Source: Methylorubrum thiocyanatum (lineage in GTDB: Bacteria > Pseudomonadota > Alphaproteobacteria > Rhizobiales > Beijerinckiaceae). Taken from it: a stretch of DNA of 64,000 bases. The stretch covers positions 372,001 to 436,000 of the forward strand of contig JACJIB010000005.1 of the NCBI GenBank assembly GCA_014138645.1, read 5' to 3'. The position numbers and the translations under genes are program-made. The first letter of the stretch is position 1. Each line of letters starts with the position of its first letter. This document shows positions 14,302 through 22,938 of the stretch, piece by piece. The notes beneath the pieces are model-generated. The model saw nothing but the letters and a program-made list of their open reading frames with translations, ran no database searches and was not told the DNA's origin.

Positions 14302-15672
14302 ATGACAGACGGCCCAAGCGCGACAGACGCTTCCGTTGCGACCAGCGACCCGTGGCTCGCCAAGGCGCAGATCCTTGTCGTCGACGACGAGCCCGGCATG
14401 CGCAACTTCCTCGTCCGGACGCTGGCGCCGCGCTGCGCCCGGGTCGAGGCGGTCGGCGATACGAGCGCCGCGGGCCGGCTGATCGAGGCGAGCAGCTTCG
14501 ACCTCATCATCCTCGACAACATCCTGGGTGGACGCACGGGCCTGTCCTGGCTCGCGGATCTGCGACGCGACGGCCTGTTCACGGAGGTGATCCTGATCAC
14601 TGCCTTTGCCGATCTCGAAACCGCGATCGAGGCTGTACGGGCGGGCGCAGCCGATTTCGTGCTCAAGCCGTTCCGCACCAAGCAGATCCTCAACGCCGTC
14701 GTGCGCTGCCTCGACCGCTCGGCCCTGCGACGGGAGAACTTCGTTCTACGCCGTCAACTGGCTCCGCCGGACCGGTCCCAGGCCGCCGAGCGTATCGTCG
14801 GCACCTCAGCGCAGATGGTGCGCACCCGCGATCTCGTCGCCCGCGCCGCGGCGACCCGCAGCACCGTGCTCGTCACCGGCGAGTCGGGGACGGCCAAGGA
14901 GGTCACGGCGCGTGCCCTGCACGAGTTGTCCGCCTTCGCCGACCGGCCGTTCGTACCGGTGAATTGCGGAGCCATCGCCGCCGACATCATCGAGAGCGAG
15001 CTGTTCGGCCATGTGAAGGGCGCCTTCACCAGCGCCGCTTCCTCGCGGGAAGGTCTCTTCTTTTACGCCCAGGGCGGCACGCTCTTCCTCGACGAGATCG
15101 CCGAATTGCCTCTCGCGCTGCAGGCGAAGCTCCTGCGGGTGATCGAGGACCGCAAAGTCCGGCCCGTCGGCTCCGACCGCGAAATCCCGATCGACGTTCG
15201 CCTGATCGCGGCGACCAATGCCGACCTCGCCGAGCGAGTCGCCGGCGGACAGTTCCGGGCCGACCTCTACTACCGGCTGGACGTCGTCCGTATCCACCTG
15301 CCGCCGCTGCGCGAGCGCGTAGAGGACATCGAACCGCTCGCGCGGATGTTCATGGACCAACTCTCGGCTCAACTCGGCATGCCACCGCTGCCGATTCCGC
15401 TGAGCGTGCTGCAGCGCTTCGAGGCCTATCCGTGGCCTGGCAACGCCCGCGAGCTTCGCAACCGGATCGAGCGTGCCCTGATCCTCGGGACATTCGGCGA
15501 GCCCGACTCCGGACCGACGGCCGAGCCCCGGACCGACGATCTTGCCGAGGTGGAGAAGCGCCATATCCTGCGAGTGCTCGCCGCCTCCGAGGGAAATCGC
15601 GCCGAGGCTGCGCGCCGGCTCGGTGTCTCGCGCAAAACCCTCGACCGCAAATGCGCGGAATGGAATGTGTGA
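14302..15672 (+). CDS. NtrC-type response regulator with altered ATPase motifs
   Basis: A 456-residue regulator with three domains. The receiver (about residues 25-140) has acidic pocket VVDDEPGM, phospho-acceptor in LIILDNILGG, and Lys in VLKPF. The AAA+ domain (about 160-395) has P-loop GESGTAKE, KGAFTSA where sigma-54 activators have GAFTGA, Walker B GGTLFLDEIAELP, and AYPWPGNARELRN. The C-terminal Fis helix-turn-helix has EAARRLGVSRKTLDRK. Two key positions differ from the norm: P-loop GTGK is GTAK, and GAFTGA is GAFTSA. ATP use or sigma-54 contact may thus be altered. The next gene is its sensor kinase, overlapping it, and the MFS carrier is a likely target. Confidence 0.9.
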   Translation: MTDGPSATDASVATSDPWLAKAQILVVDDEPGMRNFLVRTLAPRCARVEAVGDTSAAGRLIEASSFDLIILDNILGGRTGLSWLADLRRDGLFTEVILITAFADLETAIEAVRAGAADFVLKPFRTKQILNAVVRCLDRSALRRENFVLRRQLAPPDRSQAAERIVGTSAQMVRTRDLVARAAATRSTVLVTGESGTAKEVTARALHELSAFADRPFVPVNCGAIAADIIESELFGHVKGAFTSAASSREGLFFYAQGGTLFLDEIAELPLALQAKLLRVIEDRKVRPVGSDREIPIDVRLIAATNADLAERVAGGQFRADLYYRLDVVRIHLPPLRERVEDIEPLARMFMDQLSAQLGMPPLPIPLSVLQRFEAYPWPGNARELRNRIERALILGTFGEPDSGPTAEPRTDDLAEVEKRHILRVLAASEGNRAEAARRLGVSRKTLDRKCAEWNV

Positions 15673-17690
15673 GCGATCCGGGTCCGCGTGAGCCATCCAC
15701 GAACCGCTGGCGTCTGCGCTCCGTCCGGACCCGTCTGCTCGCCATCGCCCTGCTGCCGATGGGGGCGGTACTTCCCGTCGTCCTCGGCTTCGCCCTATTT
15801 TGGTGGCTCGGGCAATTCGACGCGCTGCTCGTCTCCAAGGCACACGACGACCTAATCATCGCCCGCCAGTATCTGCGCCGCATCATGGAGCGCGGCGATG
15901 AGCAGATTGCAGCCCTCGGGCAGTCGGCAGCCTTCGCGGAAGCCGCCCGCGCGGACGGGCTCGACACCCTCCTCGAAGAGAGGCGGAAGGCACTCGGGCT
16001 CGATTTCCTCTATCTCACGGCCGCCGACGGCACGGTCCTAGCCGCCTCGCCGGCCGGAGCCAGACCTGCGGGCAGTGCAGGATGGCGGGTCGTCCGCGCC
16101 GCGCTCGAAGGTAAGCGGGAGACTGCGATCGACGTGTTCGACGCTAATGCAATGGACGCGGTCTCACCCGGTCTGGCGGTGCGCGCTCGCCTCGATCTCG
16201 TGCCGACGCCGGCCGCGGCTGAGACCGACCGCGCCGTCGAGACACGGGGCCTCGTGATTCATTCAGCCAGTCCCGCGCCGCTGCCCGACAGCAGAGGCGG
16301 GGCGCGTACGGGCGCCCTCGTCGGCGGCTCGCTCCTGAACGGCAATCTCGGCTTCGTCGACACTCTCAACGACCTGATCTACGCCCATGCTGATCTCCCC
16401 GGCGGCGGCCAGGGCACGGCGACGCTGTTTCTCGACGACGTACGCGTCGCGACCAACGTGCGGCTGTTCGGCAACCGCCGCGCTCTCGGCACCCGTGTCT
16501 CGAAAGAGGTGCGCGACGCCGTGCTCGGCCGGGGCCGCGTTTGGCTCGACAGCGCCTTCGTGGTGAACGACCGCTACATCTCAGCCTACGAGCCAGTGAC
16601 AGACAGCACCGGCCACCGGGTCGGCATGCTCTATGTCGGTTTCCTCGAACAGCCGTTCCGTCTGGCGCGCTGGGCGATGGTGGCGGCGGTGGTAGCGGCA
16701 TTCGCGCTTGCCGCCCTCGTGACGATACCGTTCCTGCTCCGCCTCGCTCGAGCGATCTTCAAGCCACTGGAACAAATGAACCGAACGATCGCAGCCGTCG
16801 ATGCCGGCGATCTCGGCGCACGGATCGGGACCGTCCCAAGCGGAGACGAGATTGGGCTCGTGGCGCGCCGCTTCGACGAGTTGCTGGAGCGACTTCAGAC
16901 GCGCGACGCTGAATTGCGTGCGTTCGCGCGCGAACTCGATGCCCGCGTTGAGGAGCGCACGCGCCAGCTCGAGGAGACCCGTCGCCAACTCGTGATGTCT
17001 GAGAAGCTCGCCTCGATCGGCGAGATTACGGCCGGCGTCGCTCATGAGATCAACAATCCGATCGCTGTGATTCAGGGCAACCTTGAGGTTGCACGTGAGG
17101 CTCTCGGACCCGCGGCGGACGAAGTCCGGACCGAGTTCGACCTGATCGATCAGCAGGTCCACCGGGTGAACATGATCGTCACGCGCCTGCTGCAGTTCGC
17201 CCGCCCGGACGAGTATGCGGGCTATGTCGAGACGGTCGTGCCGGCCGAGGTCGTCACAGATTGCCTGGTGCTCGTTCGCCATCTCCTCGAACGCGCCGAC
17301 GTCGCGATCGAGAGAGAGGATACCGCGACCCGCACGGTGGAGATCAGCCGGACCGAGTTGCAGCAGGTCGTAATCAACCTCATGGTCAACGCCATTCACG
17401 CCATGCCCGAGGGCGGCCTGCTCCGTCTGAAGACGCAGGACAACGACTACTCCGGGCGCGAAGGTGTCGCGATTGAGGTTTCGGATACCGGCGTCGGCAT
17501 CCCTGCCGACCGGCTGCGCAAAATTTTTGACCCCTTCTTCACCACCCGTACGCACGGGGGTACAGGACTAGGCCTTTCCATCAGCTACACGCTGATCGCC
17601 CGCTACGGCGGTACAATCACGGTCCACAGCGAGCTTGAGCGAGGATCGATCTTCGTGATCTGGCTTCCGGCGGTTCGTCGTCCGCATTGA
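15660..17690 (+). CDS. Membrane sensor histidine kinase, partner of the NtrC-type regulator
   Basis: A 676-residue kinase. A first transmembrane segment (LLAIALLPMGAVLPVVLGFALF, split here as LLAIALLPMG plus AVLPVVLGFALF) precedes a ~300-residue periplasmic sensor of Cache type (FLYLTAADGTVLAAS, then LDSAFVVNDRYISAYEPV). A second segment (VAAVVAAFALAALVTIPFLL) leads into HAMP, a coiled coil, and the phospho-acceptor motif GVAHEINNPIAVIQGN. The ATP-binding part shows VVINLMVNAIHAMP, VSDTGVGIP and GTGLGLSI. ATG 15660 or GTG 15669 could start it; both overlap the regulator gene, so translation is coupled. A small carboxylate such as oxalate is a plausible signal given the neighbouring carrier, but this is inference. 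Confidence 0.9.
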   Translation: MECVSDPGPREPSTNRWRLRSVRTRLLAIALLPMGAVLPVVLGFALFWWLGQFDALLVSKAHDDLIIARQYLRRIMERGDEQIAALGQSAAFAEAARADGLDTLLEERRKALGLDFLYLTAADGTVLAASPAGARPAGSAGWRVVRAALEGKRETAIDVFDANAMDAVSPGLAVRARLDLVPTPAAAETDRAVETRGLVIHSASPAPLPDSRGGARTGALVGGSLLNGNLGFVDTLNDLIYAHADLPGGGQGTATLFLDDVRVATNVRLFGNRRALGTRVSKEVRDAVLGRGRVWLDSAFVVNDRYISAYEPVTDSTGHRVGMLYVGFLEQPFRLARWAMVAAVVAAFALAALVTIPFLLRLARAIFKPLEQMNRTIAAVDAGDLGARIGTVPSGDEIGLVARRFDELLERLQTRDAELRAFARELDARVEERTRQLEETRRQLVMSEKLASIGEITAGVAHEINNPIAVIQGNLEVAREALGPAADEVRTEFDLIDQQVHRVNMIVTRLLQFARPDEYAGYVETVVPAEVVTDCLVLVRHLLERADVAIEREDTATRTVEISRTELQQVVINLMVNAIHAMPEGGLLRLKTQDNDYSGREGVAIEVSDTGVGIPADRLRKIFDPFFTTRTHGGTGLGLSISYTLIARYGGTITVHSELERGSIFVIWLPAVRRPH

Positions 17691-17873
17691 TGTCCGCCAT
17701 CTGTCTTCATGAGTGTAGATCGACGTTGAGGCGGCTCATCATACACTTCGGCAAAAAGGCTGTAATCTATGTCTAGATTGCTCTGAGCAGGGTCGCGATC
17801 GACATCGTTCGACGAGCAAAATACATGCGGCAGTACAGCCGCCCGACCTACTTTGCCAGCTACTCGATACCCG

Positions 17874-19697
17874 TCACGCGACCTTGGATGCCGAGCACGC
17901 CGCGCAGGTTCCGGATAGCCATTCCCGCTCGACCTGCACTCCACCCTCGGTCATGGTGGGGTACTGGTCGATCCACCGGTCGGACCAACGGCCGCCCGCC
18001 TCGGTGAGCGAAGCACGCCGCGCGGCATGAATCCTATGGCACGGACGCGTTACCTTCCCCAGGAGGCAGTCCAGGGCCAACTGGGCGACCAGCGACGTGA
18101 CGAACCCGAGCTCGACAGGCCCGTACGGCTGATAGTGGGCGCCGCAAGCGGGCTCTTCAAAAGCGACTGCCCGCTCGTCGGGCCAAGCTGCCACCCGGAA
18201 ATGGGGTGCCCCCGTCCGGTCGAGCCCGCACCTGAGGCAGCCACCCCCAGGCGTGATGGCCACCGCATGCCCCGCGACAGCGTGCGCCTCGGTCCAGCCG
18301 TAGATGACGGGCATCGGCCTGCCCAGCCGGCACTGCCAGTCATTGAGTTGGCTTTCCGTGCGCCAATCCCCCATCGCCGACACGACGAGGTGACTTCCCC
18401 GGAGCGTTCCTTCATCGACGGCCAACATCGCCTGCGCCATGACCGGGAAGGCATCGAACCTCCCGTGCGGGTAGTCGATCCGCAGCTTCGAGGCCAGCCC
18501 TTCCGCTTTGTTCGCGCGCACGCAGGCGGCGCCGAGCGGATGGCGTCCGACGTTGGCCCAATCAAGTGCATCATGGTCGACAAGATTCAGGTGCCCGACG
18601 CCCGCCTGCGCGAGCGCGACCGCCACCGGCGCGCCAACCGATCCACAGCCCATGACCGTGACCGTCGCGCCTGTCAGCCGTTCCGTCCGCAGATCATGCC
18701 CTCGACCGTGGATCCAAGGGGCATCCGCTCGCGCCGGCTCGTCGCGCACGACGGGATCGCTACCAAGGTATCGCCGTGCCAGCAGTCTGCTCGGCAGGCG
18801 TGAGGGCCGGAAGCCGTCGTAAAGTGGCGCTGTCGAGCCGCCGCAGCTGCGTGCGCCCCGCGGGGATGCGATAGCGGCCGTCACGATCCCAGGGCCGAAC
18901 CGTCCCTCCGCGGCGATGACCGTGACGATGCTGTCCTGCCGCGCGGAGACGAGGTCCGATAGGAGACGCGGTGCCTCGCCGCCACACCTCTCCACCAAGA
19001 CCTGCACGTCCCGCGCCGTCCTCGGGTACTCGGACGGCAGCATCGGCCGGTCGAGCCACACGAGCAGGCCCTTTTGCAGTCGCGACGGGCGGAGGACCTT
19101 GTCTCCATAACGGTTCCGCAGCCAACCCGTGACCTGCTCCTCGGTGTCTCCGAGCAGGCGGATGCCCGTGGTCTGCCAGACGGCGATCTCGCGTGACGGC
19201 CGCTCTATCCGCAGGATGCTCGTCAGGCGTCCGTCCGAGGCGTTCCGATCGTAGCGCCAGTAGGTGAGGAACTCATCGAGGAAGTCCCTCTCCGCCATGC
19301 CCCCTTCTAAGAGGTCCCGAACGAGGGTGCAGCTCTTTCCGAGCAGCCGGACCACCACTCCGGCCGGATCGTCGGGATCGAATTCGCTCATGTTGGCGAG
19401 TAGGCACAGACTGCCATCGCGCTCGACGTGGGGCCACGTGAGGAACGGCGGCCGTTCCAGCAGGCCGAACTGCGGTCGTACGAGCGGGAAACCCTCGGGT
19501 ATCAGCACGTCGATGTGCCGTGGATGCGGTTCGCCGAAGTCGACGGGCAGTCGCCAACCCGACTTTATCCGGAAACGGTGGTGGTATGCGGCGAGGGCCC
19601 TTCGTCCCAACGGTGTCGGGTCGACACCGTGCAGGTCCCGGAGGCACTCGCGAACCCTCTCGACAGCCGCATGCCGCCGGATCGACGCCTCATGCAT
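17874..19697 (-). CDS. E2-E1 fusion conjugation enzyme (Cap2-like, ThiF family)
   Basis: A 607-residue protein combining ubiquitin-type E2 and E1 activities. The N-terminal E2-like domain carries FLTWPH and DGSLCLL with the candidate catalytic Cys98. The C-terminal E1/ThiF domain carries the nucleotide loop MGCGSVGAPVA (349-359), acidic VDHDALDWANVGRHPL with its Asn and Arg, a CLRC zinc pair (487-490) completed by CAAC (598-601), and EEPACGAHYQPYGP with the candidate E1 Cys518. This is the architecture of CBASS Cap2, which attaches the C-terminus of the cyclase to targets. It starts inside the preceding cyclase gene (8-nt overlap) and ends the operon. No JAB-type peptidase gene is nearby. Here the partner is a class III cyclase, not a CD-NTase. 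Confidence 0.88.
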   Translation of the reverse strand: MHEASIRRHAAVERVRECLRDLHGVDPTPLGRRALAAYHHRFRIKSGWRLPVDFGEPHPRHIDVLIPEGFPLVRPQFGLLERPPFLTWPHVERDGSLCLLANMSEFDPDDPAGVVVRLLGKSCTLVRDLLEGGMAERDFLDEFLTYWRYDRNASDGRLTSILRIERPSREIAVWQTTGIRLLGDTEEQVTGWLRNRYGDKVLRPSRLQKGLLVWLDRPMLPSEYPRTARDVQVLVERCGGEAPRLLSDLVSARQDSIVTVIAAEGRFGPGIVTAAIASPRGARSCGGSTAPLYDGFRPSRLPSRLLARRYLGSDPVVRDEPARADAPWIHGRGHDLRTERLTGATVTVMGCGSVGAPVAVALAQAGVGHLNLVDHDALDWANVGRHPLGAACVRANKAEGLASKLRIDYPHGRFDAFPVMAQAMLAVDEGTLRGSHLVVSAMGDWRTESQLNDWQCRLGRPMPVIYGWTEAHAVAGHAVAITPGGGCLRCGLDRTGAPHFRVAAWPDERAVAFEEPACGAHYQPYGPVELGFVTSLVAQLALDCLLGKVTRPCHRIHAARRASLTEAGGRWSDRWIDQYPTMTEGGVQVEREWLSGTCAACSASKVA

Positions 19698-21315
19698 GGC
19701 GTCCGCTGCCTCGCTCCCGCACAGATCCGGCAGCGGTCGCGCCCTGGGAGATCAGCAGGCCGGACGAGAGCGCCGCCGGCCTCGCCACCGACGGGGCAGG
19801 GGCCGGCGTGACGACGTGACCGGCCCGGTCGTGGTCCATGTCATAGACCGGTCCGGCCTCGAATGCCCGCCTGACCGCCGGGGAGGCGTTGGCGAGTGCG
19901 TTCGGCCCGAGGGCAGTCTGCCGTCCGTTCAGGTCGGACTGGATGGCCTCGGAGGTCGAGACTGCCTTGCTGGTGGCGCAACGGACGCTCCTGTCGCCCC
20001 GGATGCCCACCCTGCTGACCGGGGTCTCCCCGAACTCCGAGCCTATTGCGATGCCCATCTCGCGGATGCCGGGCAGCGTCGCCTTGCAGAGGTTGAACGA
20101 GGAGCGAAGGCCCCCGGAGAGCATGACGGCGGCGTCCACCGTACTCGCCGGCTCGGTCGCCAGCCGCGTGCCCACAGCCACAAGCCCGTGGAGGCAATCG
20201 CCGATGAAGCGTACCTTCCTGGCGCCGAAGTCGTCCCGGGCGCAGGCCGCCAGCTCGCCCCGGATGACGTGCAGGTTCGCCGTCATCTCGGCGATGCGTC
20301 GACCCCTGATGCACGCGTCCACGTAGGCGGTGAAGCCGGATAGATCGGCGAAGACCGAGGCGAGCCCCATCCTGATCGAACGGCTCGGCATCAACTCGGC
20401 GAAGTCGATGGTCTTGAGCGGCGGCTCGTGGCGGTGGAAGCGGAACGTCGCCTCGGGGGAGGTGAGCGCGGTCAGATCCATGTCCGTTTGCAGAGCGCGG
20501 ACCGCGGCGAGCACCCGTGCCCGGATCGGCGCCGGATCGAGGCCGGACCACGCTTGGCCGTAGCCCGCGTTGGCAAGCCCGTATTGACGGTCCTCCGCGA
20601 GCGAGGTGGAGCGCTCCGAGGCCCAGCCGACGCTTGGTTCGCCCAGAACCTCGCGGGCGCGGTCGCTGAGATAGATGCCGGGATGGTCACCCTCTGCCAG
20701 CTTGGCTGCGTGGTTGGCCGGGCTGCCGAGGAAGAGCGGCTCCATATCCGCGCCCCGACCGCTGCTCACGGCGACCGCACGCCCCGTGTCGATACCAATC
20801 CTGACCCGGGTCTGGAGGCGGGCGCCGCCGATGTTCTGGCCGGCGGCCTCAATCGTCTCCTTCAAGGTCACTGCGAATGCGACGGCCCGGAGGACGCGTT
20901 GGCGCTCGTCCCCGACGGGCGTCACCAGGACGGCGTGCAGCCGGGGGCCGTGGTAGTCGACGCGCTGCGCCTCGAACTCCTCCACGACCCTATCAGTTGC
21001 CGAGTAGTGGAGGTGCAGGAACTGTAGGACGCGCTTATGGCTGGCTTCGGTCTCGCGGCCCTGATCCTGAAGCCGATCGTGGTAGTCGAGCAGCTGGACG
21101 TAGACGTGCACACCATCGACCAGAACCGCGCGGTTCCGGGGGACGGCAAAGATAGGCGACTCATCGAAGCCGAGCCTCTTGCCGCGGGCCTGCGCGTCCC
21201 GAACACGCTGCAAGAGGTACGTTTGGTCAAAGGTTCGCACGTCGATGGCCGACTGCGGTACGGTCGTCATGAACCGCGCGATGCGGTTTCGGCTTCGGAT
21301 CGGATCCCAGGCCAT
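19690..21315 (-). CDS. Tandem cyclase-domain protein, Pycsar-like
   Basis: A 541-residue protein with two cyclase-like halves. The first is degenerate: VLVDGVHVYV, then VDYHGPRLHAVLV where a GD pair is expected, then GSPANHAAKL. The second keeps more of the class III active site: ADLSGFTAYV (first metal Asp near 324), KVRFIGDCLHGLV (second Asp), and GDRSVRCATSKAVSTSEA, which recalls pyrimidine cyclases of Pycsar systems. The last ~45 residues are Pro/Ala/Ser-rich and probably unstructured, ending RHA. A small C-terminal residue on a flexible tail is what a Cap2-like ligase would need. ATG 21315 is used; TTG 21327 is the longer choice. The gap to the gene before it is 14 nt. Confidence 0.78.
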   Translation of the reverse strand: MAWDPIRSRNRIARFMTTVPQSAIDVRTFDQTYLLQRVRDAQARGKRLGFDESPIFAVPRNRAVLVDGVHVYVQLLDYHDRLQDQGRETEASHKRVLQFLHLHYSATDRVVEEFEAQRVDYHGPRLHAVLVTPVGDERQRVLRAVAFAVTLKETIEAAGQNIGGARLQTRVRIGIDTGRAVAVSSGRGADMEPLFLGSPANHAAKLAEGDHPGIYLSDRAREVLGEPSVGWASERSTSLAEDRQYGLANAGYGQAWSGLDPAPIRARVLAAVRALQTDMDLTALTSPEATFRFHRHEPPLKTIDFAELMPSRSIRMGLASVFADLSGFTAYVDACIRGRRIAEMTANLHVIRGELAACARDDFGARKVRFIGDCLHGLVAVGTRLATEPASTVDAAVMLSGGLRSSFNLCKATLPGIREMGIAIGSEFGETPVSRVGIRGDRSVRCATSKAVSTSEAIQSDLNGRQTALGPNALANASPAVRRAFEAGPVYDMDHDRAGHVVTPAPAPSVARPAALSSGLLISQGATAAGSVRERGSGRHA

Positions 21316-21329
21316 GTCGGCACCCAAGG

Positions 21330-22442
21330 CTAATTCGAGGACAGGAAGGCGACGAAGCGCTTGCGGTGCTTGTCGAAGAATTCGACCGGGCTCGGCAGAA
21401 AGGAGGCGCGAACGTCATTGGGGAGTAGCTCGAAGACCGCGTCGCTGACGCGGACGCGCCCGCCCGACTGTTGGGTGTCGGGCTTGAACTGCTCGTATCG
21501 CGCCGCCTCGTTGACGGGTTGGCCGACGATGGTGAAGGCGATGCGGTCGCCGCCACCGAAGTCGCCGACGGATACCTCCCCCAGGTGCAGGCCGATCCGG
21601 ATGCCTACTGGCGCCGAGGCTTCCGCTGCTGCCGCCTGGACGCGGCGGGCGGCCTCGAGTGCCGCCCTTGTGGCTCCGGCAACGCCCTTACTGAGGCGAG
21701 GGGCGTCCGGGCATAGCCAGAAAGCCATCACCGCATCGCCCATATGCTTATCGACCTGCCCGTTCGACCGCTGAATCTCCTCCACCTGCGGGTCCGTAAG
21801 CCGACGGAGGGTGGCTCCCACCTCGACGGCGTCCCGCCCCTCGGAGTGGGCGGAGAAGCCCGAGAGGTCGCTGAACCAGATCACGGCCATCCTCTTGACC
21901 GGCGGGATGGCCTCCGCGCCATTGAGTAGGATGGCGCTGGTCGCCTGCACGCCCTCCGGGCAGACCAAGCGCGCGATAGCCCGGTCACCCCTGTTGAGAT
22001 CCCGCGCCTGGCTCGCCCTCTGCAGGCTCGCCTCGTCGAGTTTCGCGACCAGGGCCCGCGCGACGGTCTCGTACCAAAGGGCCCTGGTTTCCCCGGCGAG
22101 GGCGTCGATTGTCGATCGGTCGATCCTCCACACCTTGGATCGGTAGGCTGCCACAACGTCGTTGCCGCGTACGGGTAAGGAACCGGGCGCGCCCCGTAGG
22201 AATGCCATCTCGCCGATTATCTCGCCTCGTTCGCGGCGGGCGATGGGGCCGCCGGCCATGACCTGAAGCAGTCCCTCCTCGACGATCCAGAGGCAGTCCG
22301 CCTCTTCACTGCCTGAACAGAGGGCTTGGCCCTCGTGGAGCGTCTGAACCCGAAGCTCGTCGTGGAGGGCGGCTGTCAACACAGTCGGGTCGGGACAATA
22401 TTTCTCAAGGAACATACTTATTCCAGGGCTACGGTTTTGCAT
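21330..22442 (-). CDS. Cyclic-nucleotide-binding domain fused to class III cyclase
   Basis: A 370-residue protein. Residues ~15-120 form a cyclic-nucleotide-binding domain (CLWIVEEGLLQVM, GEIIGEMAFLRGAPGS). The Arg that normally grips the cyclic phosphate, expected just after the Pro, seems to be Gly. Residues ~185-330 form a class III cyclase with both metal aspartates (FSDLSGFS, Asp192; KHMGDAV, Asp236), the adenine-type Lys232, and transition-state Asn311 and Arg315 in VNEAARYE. The usual base-selecting Asp is Ala302 (RIAFTIVG), so the product may not be cAMP. AGGAA lies about 7 nt before the ATG. It heads the operon and may make, sense, or both make and sense, the signal. Confidence 0.82.
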   Translation of the reverse strand: MQNRSPGISMFLEKYCPDPTVLTAALHDELRVQTLHEGQALCSGSEEADCLWIVEEGLLQVMAGGPIARRERGEIIGEMAFLRGAPGSLPVRGNDVVAAYRSKVWRIDRSTIDALAGETRALWYETVARALVAKLDEASLQRASQARDLNRGDRAIARLVCPEGVQATSAILLNGAEAIPPVKRMAVIWFSDLSGFSAHSEGRDAVEVGATLRRLTDPQVEEIQRSNGQVDKHMGDAVMAFWLCPDAPRLSKGVAGATRAALEAARRVQAAAAEASAPVGIRIGLHLGEVSVGDFGGGDRIAFTIVGQPVNEAARYEQFKPDTQQSGGRVRVSDAVFELLPNDVRASFLPSPVEFFDKHRKRFVAFLSSN

Positions 22443-22938
22443 GATTATTCCTAGAAATCGTAATGGCTGCGATGCCACAATGATTGGCTGAGCCCGACAC
22501 TGGAAACCCAGGCTGCGCGAGCGACGATGACGCTCGTCCAGCTTCGACCGGGCGCAACAGCTAAGCTTTCACGTTTTGTTCCCCGCGCCGTTCCAGGCTG
22601 CCATCCCAATGGCAGCCTGGAAGCTATTCAGTCGAAGCTATTCACCTCTGCTCAAGAGGAGACTGGATGAAGGTGAACTTAAACTTTCATCACACGCCTC
22701 GCTCTACGGAAGGCCTGTCGGTCGAGGTGAATGTATTTCGACCGACAAACTTCCTCTATCGGCACATGCTGTGAGAATAAACCTAAGGGCAGGCTCGGAA
22801 AATTTTGCCTCTCAAGCAGGGCCTCCCAAGAAGCAATTCCAAACATCTTATGCCTCGCGCCGCAGGAGGGGCGCTTGAAAACCATCTATTCTCCCACAGT
22901 GCTCATCTTTTGCCTCAGGCTACACCAACACGGTGTGA
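22443..22938. other. AT-richer, hairpin-rich spacer between cyclase operon and nrdJ
   Basis: There is no supported gene in 496 nt. It contains a 14-bp hairpin (22590-22621), a 10-bp inverted repeat TGTCGGTCGA (22716-22725 with 22738-22747), and a direct repeat AAGCTATTCA (22620-22629 and 22635-22644). Its composition is lower in GC than its surroundings, which suits the edge of an acquired segment. The open frames seen there have no good ribosome sites or recognisable products. Confidence 0.5.
22590..22621. terminator. 14-bp perfect hairpin upstream of the cyclase operon
   Basis: TTCCAGGCTGCCAT (22590-22603) pairs fully with ATGGCAGCCTGGAA (22608-22621) over a CCCA loop. It is stable enough to act as a terminator in either direction, although no T-run follows on either strand. 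It insulates the cyclase operon promoter from the nrdJ side. Confidence 0.45.

Noticed and set aside
17603..17944. 113-codon minus-strand frame after the E2-E1 gene
   Set aside because: It overlaps both the kinase 3' end and the E2-E1 3' end in other frames and has no recognisable product; it is not a JAB peptidase.
22576..22878. Frames in the spacer beside nrdJ as a missing effector of the cyclase operon
   Set aside because: Poor start sites, no domain or membrane span, and they coincide with hairpins and repeats.
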